Source: CAVQUE01 sp046290435 (GTDB lineage: Bacteria > Actinomycetota > Acidimicrobiia > Acidimicrobiales > UBA8592). Taken from it: a stretch of 64,000 nt of DNA. A program made the translations under genes and the position numbers. Positions 1-8,006 of this stretch are shown here, piece by piece (the first letter of the stretch is position 1; the number at the start of each line of letters is the position of its first letter). The notes below the pieces were generated by a model. The model was not told where the DNA came from, ran no database searches, and saw only the letters and a list, made by a program, of their open reading frames with translations. The DNA lies in assembly GCA_046290435.1 (NCBI GenBank), contig JBKAGO010000068.1, forward strand, positions 1-64,000, written 5' to 3'.

Positions 1-113
1 GCCGGCCGGTGTCGGCGTGCTGCGCAGCAGCGGCGACGGGCCGAGACGGCTCGGGGGTACCCAAGCGACCCACCGGGGTACCCAGCCGTCTCGGGAGCAG
101 CGAAAGCGCCGAC
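1..113 (-). repeat. Diverged third copy of the ~122-bp interspersed repeat (truncated by window edge)
   Basis: Read on the minus strand, this stretch aligns along its length with the two copies at 3467-3588 and 3693-3815. It shares an uninterrupted block of about 29 bases around the TGCTGCGCAGCA palindrome and a CCGTCTC/GAGACGG inverted arm pair. By eye it is about three-quarters identical to them. It also carries two GGGTACCC palindromes absent from the other copies. It may continue beyond the window edge. Confidence 0.6.
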
Positions 114-130
114 CTGCACCCGGCCGCCGC

Positions 131-216
131 GGCCCGATGGCCTGCGCCCGGCCGCCGCGGCCCGATGGCCTGTTCCTGGGGCGCCGCAGCCCGATGGCCT
201 GTTCCTGGGGCGCCGC
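131..216. repeat. Three tandem 28-29 bp units
   Basis: Three head-to-tail units begin at 131, 159 and 188. Each starts GGCCCGATGGCCTG or AGCCCGATGGCCTG. Units two and three are nearly identical and unit one differs in its second half. Positions 1-261 hold only this array and the diverged repeat copy. The frames open here look like products of high GC and match no family I recognise. Confidence 0.6.
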
Positions 217-261
217 GCCCGGCCAGCTCTCCGGGGCGGCAGCCTTGCGCCGGCTCCGCCG

Positions 262-582
262 TCAGTCGGGAAGGTCGGGAGTCAGGTGTGCGGGGATGTC
301 TCGGCGGGCGTGGAGGATGCGCCAGATGTCGATGCGGTCGTCGTCGGGAACGTAGAAGACGAGGTAGGGGAACTTCCGGAGGGGCCAGCTTCGGAGCTCG
401 GGGATCTCGAGCTCGTAGGCGAAGCGAAGGGAGCCGGTCAAGGGATGGCGCAGGAGGTGTGCGATCGCAGACTCGAGTGCGTCGATGAACTCGACGGCCA
501 CCTCGGCGCTCGCCTCGCTGCGGTAGAAGGCCACCGCTGCATCGATGTCATCTGCGGCGAGCGCTCGCAGATCGGCTCGCAC
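262..582 (-). CDS. parE: ParE-family toxin of a type II toxin-antitoxin pair
   Basis: The 106-residue product has the ParE/RelE pattern: an N-terminal helix pair (LRALAADDIDAAVAFY), a central helix rich in Glu, Ala and Leu, then the beta-strand block WPLRKFPYLVFYV and a final RILHARRDIP segment. ParE toxins usually poison DNA gyrase and are held inactive by the partner ParD. I chose the GTG at 582 because homology begins there and it lies 8 bases after the parD stop. An upstream extension in this frame would only read antisense-like sequence through parD. Antitoxin-first order and tight spacing fit a co-transcribed pair. The family is clear, but the cellular target is inferred. Confidence 0.85.
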   Translation of the reverse strand: MRADLRALAADDIDAAVAFYRSEASAEVAVEFIDALESAIAHLLRHPLTGSLRFAYELEIPELRSWPLRKFPYLVFYVPDDDRIDIWRILHARRDIPAHLTPDLPD

Positions 583-590
583 GATGGAGC

Positions 591-824
591 TCAGGAATCC
601 GCTCGGGCGCGGTCGCGAAGGGATGCGAAGTACCGGGCATCGGCACTGCCGACCACGGGCGAGCGAGCGCCTTCGAGCAGGGCTGCCCGCAGCTCGCGGC
701 GATCGCGGTCGCGCCGGATCAGCTCGCGTACGTACTCGCTGGTCGATCCGTAGTCGCCCCGGCTCACCTGGGCGTCGACGAAACCCTTCAGATCGTCGGG
801 AAGCGACACGTTCATCGTGGTCAT
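591..824 (-). CDS. parD: ParD-family antitoxin
   Basis: This 77-residue protein begins MTTMNVSLPDDLKGFVD, the ribbon-helix-helix DNA-binding fold of ParD antitoxins. It continues with GDYGSTSEYVRELIRRD, and its C-terminal tail would wrap the ParE toxin. ParD proteins neutralise ParE and repress their own promoter. A 19-bp palindrome and a sigma-70-like promoter lie directly upstream (831-860), and the -10 box ends about 7 bases before the ATG. The transcript is therefore probably leaderless and starts at or next to the first ATG. A second ATG three codons in cannot be excluded. Confidence 0.88.
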   Translation of the reverse strand: MTTMNVSLPDDLKGFVDAQVSRGDYGSTSEYVRELIRRDRDRRELRAALLEGARSPVVGSADARYFASLRDRARADS

Positions 825-830
825 GGACCG

Positions 831-860
831 AGCGTAGAACCCTTGGCAAAACTTGCCAAG
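831..860 (-). promoter_or_regulatory. parDE promoter with overlapping palindromic operator
   Basis: On the minus strand TTGGCA (859-854), a 17-base spacer and TACGCT (836-831) form a credible -35/-10 pair. The -35 box sits inside the perfect palindrome CTTGGCAA-N3-TTGCCAAG at 842-860. That is where a ribbon-helix-helix ParD dimer would bind to repress transcription. The -10 box lies immediately before the parD ATG, which implies a leaderless message. The elements are seen directly; operator function is inferred from the family. Confidence 0.65.
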
Positions 861-867
861 AGGGGGT

Positions 868-899
868 CTGGGGGGGACGGCCTCCGGCGGTCCCCCCAG
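868..899. other. GC-rich hairpin between icd and parD
   Basis: CTGGGGGG at the left pairs with CCCCCCAG at the right and the stem continues inward around a CTCC-type loop. It lies downstream of the icd terminator and just upstream of the parDE promoter. It may insulate the toxin-antitoxin promoter from read-through, but it has no T-tract. Confidence 0.45.
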
Positions 900-1000
900 C
901 GTCTGCCGAGCTTGCCAGCGGCGGCTTGCCGTCGCTGCCAGAGATGGAGCCTCGGTCGGCAGACGAAGAACAGCGCGGCGTCAGCCGCTCGAATCCAACA

Positions 1001-1032
1001 CGCTTCGAAAGGTTCGCTTCCCTTTCGAAGCG
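1001..1032 (-). terminator. Hairpin terminator after icd
   Basis: CGCTTCGAAAGG (1001-1012) pairs perfectly with CCTTTCGAAGCG (1021-1032), giving a 12-bp stem with an 8-base loop. It ends 3 bases from the icd stop codon. There is no run of T, as is common in high-GC actinobacteria. Confidence 0.7.
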
Positions 1033-1035
1033 AAG

Positions 1036-2232
<1,197 letters not shown>

Positions 2233-2412
2233 ACGTTCGACGAGCATACGGCGGTGCGGGCCCCGCCGCGGCCATGAGGCCGAGTCGATGGGCGAGGCGC
2301 CAGCCGAGCCTGTCGACTGGGCCGTGGCCCGAGCGGCCCGTGAGCGCAGCGAACGAGAGCGGGAGAGGCAGGCCTGGATCCGCGGACCGCACCCGCCGAC
2401 GCCTCCGCCGGC

Positions 2413-3270
2413 TCAGCCGGCGGCGCGCTCGGCGGCGGCGACGGTGTTGGCGAGCAGCATGGCGCGGGTCATGGGGCCCACGCCACCGATGCGTGGCGAC
2501 ATCCATCCGGCGACCTCGGCCACGTCGTCTGCGACGTCCGAGACGATGGTCCGTCCCTCGAAGCTGACACCGGCGGCGACCACAGCAGCACCGGGCTTGA
2601 CCATGTCGGCAGTGATCATGTGGGGCGACCCGGCGGCGGCGACGAGGATGTCGGCCTGGCGGGTGTAGCCGGCGATGTCGGCCACCCCGGTGTGCACGAC
2701 GGTGACAGCGGCGTTGGCGTTGTGGAGCTTGAGCGACAGCAGATTCGCCAGCGGCCGCCCGATCGTGAGACCCCGGCCGACGATGACCACGTGCTGTCCG
2801 GCGATGGGCACCTCGTAGCGCTCGAGGAGCGCCTGGATGCCATGGGGGGTGCAGGCCAGCGGGGCATCGACGCCCATGACGAGCTTGCCGAGGTTGACGG
2901 GGTGGAGGCCGTCGGCGTCCTTGGCGGGTTCGACCCGTTCGATCGCGGCCTCGTAGTCGAGCCCGCGCGGGAACGGGTACTGGACGATGTAGGCGTCGAT
3001 GACGGGGTCGGCGTTGAGCTCGTCGATCTTCGCGAGGATCTGGGCCTGGGTGGTGGTGGAAGGAAGGTGCTCGTAGCGGGAGTGGATGCCGAGCTCGGCG
3101 CAGTCGCGGTGCTTCATGGCGACGTAGTTGGTCGAGGGCCCGTCCTCGCCGACGAGCAGCGTCCCGAGACCCGGGGTGATCCCCCTCTCCGCGAGCTCGG
3201 CGATGCGCCGCCGCAGGTCGTCCTTGATCTCGGAAGCGAGCAGTTCCCCGTCGAGCGTGATGGCGGTCAT
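2413..3270 (-). CDS. folD: Bifunctional methylene-THF dehydrogenase / methenyl-THF cyclohydrolase
   Basis: FolD interconverts 5,10-methylene-THF and 10-formyl-THF, the one-carbon donor used by PurN and PurH encoded just upstream. The 285-residue product has the catalytic Tyr-Lys pair in NYVAMKHRDCAELGI (Tyr49, Lys53). VQYPFPRGLD is the family signature, with the usual Leu-Pro-Leu-Pro replaced by Tyr-Pro-Phe-Pro. VIVGRGLTIGRPLANLL is the Rossmann dinucleotide loop, and GGVGPMTRAMLLANTV is the closing motif. The ATG at 3270 matches the family N-terminus. The frame stays open far upstream through the repeat region, but that extension has no homology. A 180-bp spacer separates it from icd. Placement after purN-purH suggests shared demand for formyl-THF. 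Confidence 0.95.
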   Translation of the reverse strand: MTAITLDGELLASEIKDDLRRRIAELAERGITPGLGTLLVGEDGPSTNYVAMKHRDCAELGIHSRYEHLPSTTTQAQILAKIDELNADPVIDAYIVQYPFPRGLDYEAAIERVEPAKDADGLHPVNLGKLVMGVDAPLACTPHGIQALLERYEVPIAGQHVVIVGRGLTIGRPLANLLSLKLHNANAAVTVVHTGVADIAGYTRQADILVAAAGSPHMITADMVKPGAAVVAAGVSFEGRTIVSDVADDVAEVAGWMSPRIGGVGPMTRAMLLANTVAAAERAAG

Positions 3271-3358
3271 GGGAGCATCCTCGCACGATGACGCTCCCGA
3301 GCGGCACCGGCGGGGGCCGACCACCGACCACCCACGAGGGATCCCAGCGCCACGAGAA

Positions 3359-3440
3359 ACGTTTGTGACGAGTTTGCACAGCCGTGACTGCGACGGCCCG
3401 GGGCAGCGGTGAGTCGGCTGTGCAAACTCGTCACAAACGT
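3359..3440 (-). terminator. Long perfect inverted repeat, probable purH-operon terminator
   Basis: Arms 3359-3384 and 3415-3440 are 26-base perfect reverse complements (left arm begins ACGTTTGTGACGAGTTTG) around a 30-base loop. Compared with the surroundings the arms are AT-rich. It lies downstream of purN-purH and upstream of folD. Terminator function is inferred from position; the long loop is unusual and a protein-binding or mobile role is possible. Confidence 0.55.
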
Positions 3441-3466
3441 CGGCCGGGAGGCAGACCACCCCACAG

Positions 3467-3588
3467 ACACGTCGGCGCGCTCGCCTCCCCGGAGACGGCG
3501 ACGCACCCCGGCGGGTCACTTGGGCACCCCCCAGCCGTCTCCGCCCCACGCCGCTGCTGCGCAGCACGCCGACACCGCCCGGCGACGT
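3467..3588 (+). repeat. Structured ~122-bp repeat, copy A
   Basis: This copy is nearly identical to copy B (3693-3815), with about three differences by eye. Internal structure includes the arms CGGAGACGG (3490-3498) and CCGTCTCCG (3535-3543) and the 12-bp palindrome TGCTGCGCAGCA (3555-3566). The direct spacing between copies is 226 bp. Confidence 0.8.
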
Positions 3589-3692
3589 GCATACCGGAAC
3601 GACCGTGCGACGTCCGCGGACAGAGGATCCCGGCGCGAGCCCGCCGGAGACGAGCCGGGCCAGAAACACCGGGGAGGCCGCGCACCCAGGAC

Positions 3693-3815
3693 ACACGTCG
3701 GCGCGCTCGCCTCCCCCGGAGACGGCGACGCACCCCGGCGGGTCACTTGGGCACCCACCAGCCGTCTCCGCCCGACGCCGCTGCTGCGCAGCACGCCGAC
3801 ACCGCCCGGCGACGT
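3693..3815 (+). repeat. Structured ~122-bp repeat, copy B
   Basis: This is the second direct copy of the unit at 3467. It differs by one inserted C and two substitutions that I can see. It has the same inverted arms and the same TGCTGCGCAGCA palindrome. Flanking sequence after the core has diverged but is of similar length, which suggests an old tandem duplication with a constrained core. Confidence 0.8.
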
Positions 3816-3895
3816 ACCCAACGGGCAGCGCGACCGGAGGGCCCACCCAGACACGCCCTGCAAAACGAGACGGGGAGACGAGCCGGGCAATGAGC

Positions 3896-5407
3896 TCAGT
3901 GCTTGAAGTGGCGTTCCCCCGTGAACACCATCGCGATGCCGGCCTCGTTCGCGGCCGCGATGACCTCGTCGTCACGCACCGACCCTCCGGGCTGGATCAC
4001 CGCGGTGCAGCCGGCGTCGATGGCGGCGTCGAGGCCGTCGCGGAACGGGAAGAACGCGTCGCTGGCGCAGACGCCGCCGGCGGCGCGGCCGTCGGCCTTG
4101 GTGGCGGCGAGGATGCCGGCGTCGCGGCGGTTCTGCTGTCCGGCTCCGATGCCGAGCGCCTGGCGGTCCTTGACCAACACGATGGTGTTGGAGCTCACCA
4201 GCGCTGCGACCTGCCAGGCGAATTCGAGGTCGGCCCACTCGGCGTCGGTGGGAGTGCGTTCGGTGGCGATGGTCCAGGCCGACCGGTCGAGCGACACCCG
4301 GTCGCGTGTCTGCACCAGGAGGCCACCGTCGATGGAGCGCATGTCGAGCAGCGGGAACGACGGCATCGGTGCCTCGATGATGCGGATGTTCTTCTTCTCG
4401 GTCAGCTTCGCGAGCGCCTCGTCGGTGAAGGAGGGCGCGACGATGACCTCGGTGAAGACCTCGGCGAGGGCGTCGGCGAGCTCCACCGGCACCTCACGGT
4501 TCACCGCGACGATCCCACCGAACGCCGACACCGGATCACAGGCGTGGGCGCGTCGGTATGCCTCGACGATGTCGTCGTGGGCGGCGACACCGCACGGGTT
4601 GGCGTGCTTGATGACGGCGACCGTCGGGTCGGTCCCGACCGAGTGCACCAGGCGCCAGGCGGCCTCGGTGTCGTAGAGGTTGAGGTAGCTCATCGCCTTG
4701 CCGTGGTGTTGGGTGGCGAGGTCCCACCAGCCCCCGCCCTCGGCGAAGCGGTAGCGGGCGCCGACCTGGTGCGGGTTCTCGCCGTAGCGGAGGTCCTGCA
4801 CGCGTTCGAGGGCCAGGTGCAACGAGTCGGGCAGCGGGTCGTCGGCGTCGGACACCTCGTCGGTGTCGTCGAGCCAGCCGACGATGGCGGCGTCGTAGGC
4901 GGCGGTGTGGGCGAACGCCTTGCGGGCGAGCATCCGTCGGGTGCCGGCCGAGAGGTGGCCGGCGTTCTGGAGCTCGACGAGGACGACGTCGTAGTCGGCC
5001 GGGTCGACAACCACACCCACGTGGGCGTGGTTCTTGGCCGCGGCACGCACCATGGTGGGGCCGCCGATGTCGATCATCTCGATACCGGGCTGTGCCGAGA
5101 ACGGGTAGAGGTTGCCGACGACGAGGTCGATGGGGTCGATGCCGTGGGTCTCGAGATCGGCCTGGTGTTCGGGGTCGTCGCGATCGGCGAGGATGCCGCC
5201 GTGGATGCGCGGGTGGAGCGTGACGACCCGATGGCCCAACATGATGGGCGACCCGGTGTAGTCGGCGACGTCGACCACCGGCACGCCGGCCTCGGCGATG
5301 GTGCGGGCGGTGCCTCCCGACGACACCAGCTCCCAGCCGAGGGCGTGCAGGCCCTGGGCCAGGTCGACGATGCCGGTCTTGTCGAATACGGACAGCAGCG
5401 CTCTCAT
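3896..5407 (-). CDS. purH: Bifunctional AICAR transformylase / IMP cyclohydrolase
   Basis: PurH performs the last two steps to IMP: formylation of AICAR with 10-formyl-THF, then ring closure. The 503-residue protein has both domains. The N-terminal MGS-like cyclohydrolase spans roughly residues 1-185, with SVFDKTGIVDLAQGL, SSGGTARTI and LHPRIHGGILADR. The AICAR transformylase follows and includes RYGENPHQ, KHANPCGVA, SAFGGIVA and the closing FPFRDGLDAA and IQPGGSVRD. Its ATG overlaps the purN stop by four bases (ATGA), so the two genes are translationally coupled. PurN and PurH are the two formyl-THF users of the pathway, and folD lies just downstream. Confidence 0.97.
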   Translation of the reverse strand: MRALLSVFDKTGIVDLAQGLHALGWELVSSGGTARTIAEAGVPVVDVADYTGSPIMLGHRVVTLHPRIHGGILADRDDPEHQADLETHGIDPIDLVVGNLYPFSAQPGIEMIDIGGPTMVRAAAKNHAHVGVVVDPADYDVVLVELQNAGHLSAGTRRMLARKAFAHTAAYDAAIVGWLDDTDEVSDADDPLPDSLHLALERVQDLRYGENPHQVGARYRFAEGGGWWDLATQHHGKAMSYLNLYDTEAAWRLVHSVGTDPTVAVIKHANPCGVAAHDDIVEAYRRAHACDPVSAFGGIVAVNREVPVELADALAEVFTEVIVAPSFTDEALAKLTEKKNIRIIEAPMPSFPLLDMRSIDGGLLVQTRDRVSLDRSAWTIATERTPTDAEWADLEFAWQVAALVSSNTIVLVKDRQALGIGAGQQNRRDAGILAATKADGRAAGGVCASDAFFPFRDGLDAAIDAGCTAVIQPGGSVRDDEVIAAANEAGIAMVFTGERHFKH

Positions 5408-6027
5408 GATGCGGGCTCCTCGTGAGCGGTGGTGGTGGCGGACGTCGACCGGGCGTTGAGGAAGCCGGCCACACCGCCCGCTTCGATGACGGCACGCAAT
5501 GTCGCCGGGTAGAGGCGCCGCTCGACGGTCTTGATGCGTTCGTGGAGGGTGTCGGCCGTGTCACCCGCCAGGACGGGCACCGCTTCCTGGGCGAGGATCG
5601 GGCCGGCGTCGACCTCGGCGACGGCAACGTGCACGGTGCAGCCGGTGACGGCGACGGGGTAGGCGAGGGCATCGTCGACGGCGTGCCAGCCGGGGAAGCT
5701 GGGCAGCAGCGAGGGGTGGGTGTTGAGGACTCGGTCGGCGAAGGGGCCGTAGATGGATCCGTCGAGGATCGTGCCGAACCCGGCCATGGCCACGAGCTCG
5801 ATGCCATGGTCGACGAGCAGCGTCGTCAGCTCGGCGGTGTAGGCGCGGCGATCGAAGTCGGCCCCGAAGCTGGAACGCTCGACCATGCGGGCCGTGACCC
5901 CGTGGCGGGCCGCGACGTCGGTGGCCCCGCAGACGCGGTCGACGACGACGAGGTCGATGTCGACGCCCTGGTCGAGCATCGCCTCGAGAATCGTTCCGCC
6001 GCCGGAGGCGAGCACGGCAACACGCAC
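5404..6027 (-). CDS. purN: Phosphoribosylglycinamide formyltransferase
   Basis: PurN transfers the formyl group of 10-formyl-THF to GAR in the third step of purine synthesis. The 207-residue protein shows the phosphoribosyl-binding loop as VLASGGGTILEAM, slightly altered from the usual SGxGxN form. NTHPSLLPSFPG carries the catalytic Asn and His, and TVHVAVAEVDAGPILAQ carries the catalytic Asp. It is first in a two-gene operon with purH. The ATG at 6027 gives the expected MRVAVLASG start. The C-terminal 20 residues are Ser/Thr/Ala-rich and not conserved. Confidence 0.95.
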   Translation of the reverse strand: MRVAVLASGGGTILEAMLDQGVDIDLVVVDRVCGATDVAARHGVTARMVERSSFGADFDRRAYTAELTTLLVDHGIELVAMAGFGTILDGSIYGPFADRVLNTHPSLLPSFPGWHAVDDALAYPVAVTGCTVHVAVAEVDAGPILAQEAVPVLAGDTADTLHERIKTVERRLYPATLRAVIEAGGVAGFLNARSTSATTTAHEEPAS

Positions 6028-6167
6028 GGCGGCGAACCTACAGCGATCCGGCGCTGTTCGCCGACCTGGTGGCGCGACGGCCGCCGCCGGAGCGGACGGT
6101 CATGCGACGCGGCAGGCTCGACGCGTTAGTGTCGCCCCGAAGACGAACGTCGTGCGGGAGGTAAAGC

Positions 6168-6572
6168 ATGGATACGTCGAATCCGGGTCCGCTGCTCATG
6201 TTGGGTGGCGGAGTACTGGTGGCACTGGGATCGATACTGGACTGGCGAACTGGGACCAGCGGGTTGAACTTCGACAACATGGGCCTGTTCGGGCTCATCG
6301 TGCTGCTCAGTGGCGTCGCCCTCGCAGCAGTCGGTGGCATCCGGGCGTTTGCACCGCAGACCTCGCTTCCGGATGCGGTCGCAGGGTTCAGCCTCGACCA
6401 GATCCTCTTCATGTTGGGCGTGACCGTATTCTTGTGGTCTTTCGCCCTCATCGCCGCCGACTTCGTCGAGATCGGCGTGCACCTGACCTGGATCGGCGCG
6501 GCGGCAGCCGTCGCCGGCACGATCCTGTCGATGCGCAAGGTCAGCCCGGCCGAACCGCCGCGCACGTTCTAG
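6168..6572 (+). CDS. Small four-helix membrane protein, paralogue 1
   Basis: I do not recognise a named family. The 134-residue protein has four hydrophobic segments, around residues 8-24, 38-60, 79-97 and 104-122, so it is predicted to be integral to the membrane. An excellent ribosome binding site, GGAGG, lies 7 bases before the ATG. The motif GGIRAFAPQ between helices two and three recurs in the next gene as AIRAFAPQ, and SILDWR near the N-terminus recurs as SFLDWR. The two are therefore tandem paralogues, 11 bases apart. The gene diverges from purN. Function unknown. Confidence 0.8.
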   Translation: MDTSNPGPLLMLGGGVLVALGSILDWRTGTSGLNFDNMGLFGLIVLLSGVALAAVGGIRAFAPQTSLPDAVAGFSLDQILFMLGVTVFLWSFALIAADFVEIGVHLTWIGAAAAVAGTILSMRKVSPAEPPRTF

Positions 6573-6583
6573 GAGGACATGCA

Positions 6584-6985
6584 ATGAATGGAATGCGACC
6601 AGGCGCAATCGCCGTCCTCGCGGGCGGCGTGGTGCTCCTCATCTCGTCGTTTCTCGATTGGCGTGGTCCCTTCAGTATCTGGGAGAGCAGGCTTTTCGGG
6701 CTGACCGGCTTCTTCGTGTTCGTGATCGCGGCTGCCGCGATCGCCGTCGCGGCGATCCGGGCGTTCGCACCGCAGGTGAAGCTGCCCGAGCAGTTGCTGG
6801 GCATGACGTTGAACCAGCTGCTCGTCGGCCTGGGCGCCGCGGTGACGATCCTCGCCTTCAGCACGCTCTTCGCCGAGCAGGGCGCCAAGATCGGCACGAT
6901 CCTGGGCCTGCTCGCCGGCGGCGCCATCACCGCCGGCGCATACATGGAGAACCAGGCCGGCGATCGGCCCTCCGGGCTCCTCTGA
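6584..6985 (+). CDS. Small four-helix membrane protein, paralogue 2
   Basis: This is a 133-residue predicted membrane protein with four hydrophobic segments. It shares the LDWR and RAFAPQ motifs with the preceding gene and a similar spacing of helices. AGGAGG overlaps the upstream stop codon and lies 7 bases before the chosen ATG at 6584 (MNGMRPGAIAVL), so the two genes form one operon. The frame is open further upstream, but that sequence overlaps the first paralogue and has no support. A strong bidirectional terminator follows. No function can be assigned; a paired membrane complex is possible. Confidence 0.78.
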   Translation: MNGMRPGAIAVLAGGVVLLISSFLDWRGPFSIWESRLFGLTGFFVFVIAAAAIAVAAIRAFAPQVKLPEQLLGMTLNQLLVGLGAAVTILAFSTLFAEQGAKIGTILGLLAGGAITAGAYMENQAGDRPSGLL

Positions 6986-7036
6986 CAGCCCACGGCGAGC
7001 GAGCCGAGCTCGCCACATCGGCACCGAAAACGACAG

Positions 7037-7064
7037 CGGCCCCGCTCCCGAAGGAGCGGGGCCG
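7037..7064. terminator. Bidirectional terminator between convergent units
   Basis: CGGCCCCGCTCC (7037-7048) pairs with GGAGCGGGGCCG (7053-7064) across a 4-base loop. TTTCG follows on the plus strand and a CGTTTTCGG stretch follows on the minus strand. It separates the membrane-protein pair from sucD and is the most classical terminator in the window. Confidence 0.85.
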
Positions 7065-7092
7065 TTTCGCGTGTGCGAGACGACGTCGGGAT

Positions 7093-7977
7093 CTACAGCC
7101 CGGCGACGATCTCGGCCATGAGCTCGCCGGCTTCGGTGGGGTTGCGGCCCACCTTCACGCCGGCGTCTTCGAGGGCTTCCATCTTCGCGGCGGCGGTGCC
7201 CTTGCCGCCCGACACGATGGCGCCTGCGTGGCCCATCTTCTTCCCCGGGGGGGCGGTGACGCCTGCGATGTAGCTCGAGACCGGCTTGGTCATGTTGTTC
7301 TTGATGAACTCGGCGGCTTCTTCTTCGGCCGAGCCGCCGATCTCGCCGATCATCATGACGGCCTTGGTCTCGGGGTCGGCTTCGAACGCGGCCAGGCAGT
7401 CGATGAAGCTGGTGCCGGGCACGGGGTCGCCACCGATGCCGACGCAGGTCGTGACGCCGATGTCCTTCTGCTTGAGCTCGTACAGCGCCTGGTAGGTCAG
7501 CGTGCCGGAGCGGCTGACGATGCCGACGGGGCCGCCGGCCTTGGCGATGTGACCGGCGGTGATACCGATGTTGCACTTGCCGGGGCTGATGATGCCGGGG
7601 CAGTTCGGGCCGAGCAGGCGCACCTCGGGGAAGTCACGCTTCAGCTTGTTGTAGAACCAGGCCTCGTCGTGGGCAGGGACGCCCTCGGTGATCGCGACGA
7701 TGAAGGTCACGCCACCCTCGGCAGCCTCCATCACGGCGTCCTTCACCCCCGGCGCGGGGATGAAGATGCAGCTGGCGGTCGCGCCGGTGGCCTCGACGGC
7801 CTCGGCGACGTTGGCGTAGATCGGCACGCCGTCCACGTCGGTGCCGGCCTTCTTCGGATGGGTACCCGCCACCACCTGGGTGCCGTACTCACGGTTGAGG
7901 CGGCCGTAGTAGCTGCCCTGGCTGCCGGTGAGGCCCTGGTAGATGACCCTGGTGTTCTCGTCGACGAAAATGCTCAT
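7093..7977 (-). CDS. sucD: Succinyl-CoA synthetase alpha subunit
   Basis: The alpha subunit binds CoA and carries the phosphohistidine of succinyl-CoA synthetase, which makes ATP or GTP in the TCA cycle. The 294-residue protein has the CoA-binding start QGLTGSQGSYYGRL, GPNCPGIISPGKCNIG, and GVGIGG-type loop CVGIGGDPVPGTSF. The phospho-His motif is KMGHAGAIVSGGKGTA near residue 248. The ATG at 7977 is preceded by AGAGGAGAACG, a strong ribosome binding site. It lies 29 bases after sucC in one operon. Length is typical of the family. Confidence 0.97.
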   Translation of the reverse strand: MSIFVDENTRVIYQGLTGSQGSYYGRLNREYGTQVVAGTHPKKAGTDVDGVPIYANVAEAVEATGATASCIFIPAPGVKDAVMEAAEGGVTFIVAITEGVPAHDEAWFYNKLKRDFPEVRLLGPNCPGIISPGKCNIGITAGHIAKAGGPVGIVSRSGTLTYQALYELKQKDIGVTTCVGIGGDPVPGTSFIDCLAAFEADPETKAVMMIGEIGGSAEEEAAEFIKNNMTKPVSSYIAGVTAPPGKKMGHAGAIVSGGKGTAAAKMEALEDAGVKVGRNPTEAGELMAEIVAGL

Positions 7978-8006
7978 CGTTCGTTCTCCTCTTTCTCGTC
8001 GACGGG

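Larger units (their letters stand above)
3271..3895. other. 625-bp gene-free region with structured repeats
   Basis: No credible gene lies here. The stretch contains a 26-bp perfect inverted repeat (3359-3440) and a tandem duplication with a period of about 226 bp. The conserved 122-bp cores of the duplication are at 3467-3588 and 3693-3815. Each core is followed some 60 bases later by GGAGACGAGCCGGGC (about 3649 and 3880). The folD promoter and the purH terminator must lie in this interval. Confidence 0.7.

Noticed and set aside
3467..3815. CRISPR array
   Set aside because: Only two long copies 226 bp apart, no short regular spacers and no cas genes.
2413..3975. A long N-terminal extension of folD through the repeat region
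   Set aside because: FolD similarity starts exactly at the ATG at 3270; the extension translates the repeats and is Arg/Gly/Ser-rich noise.
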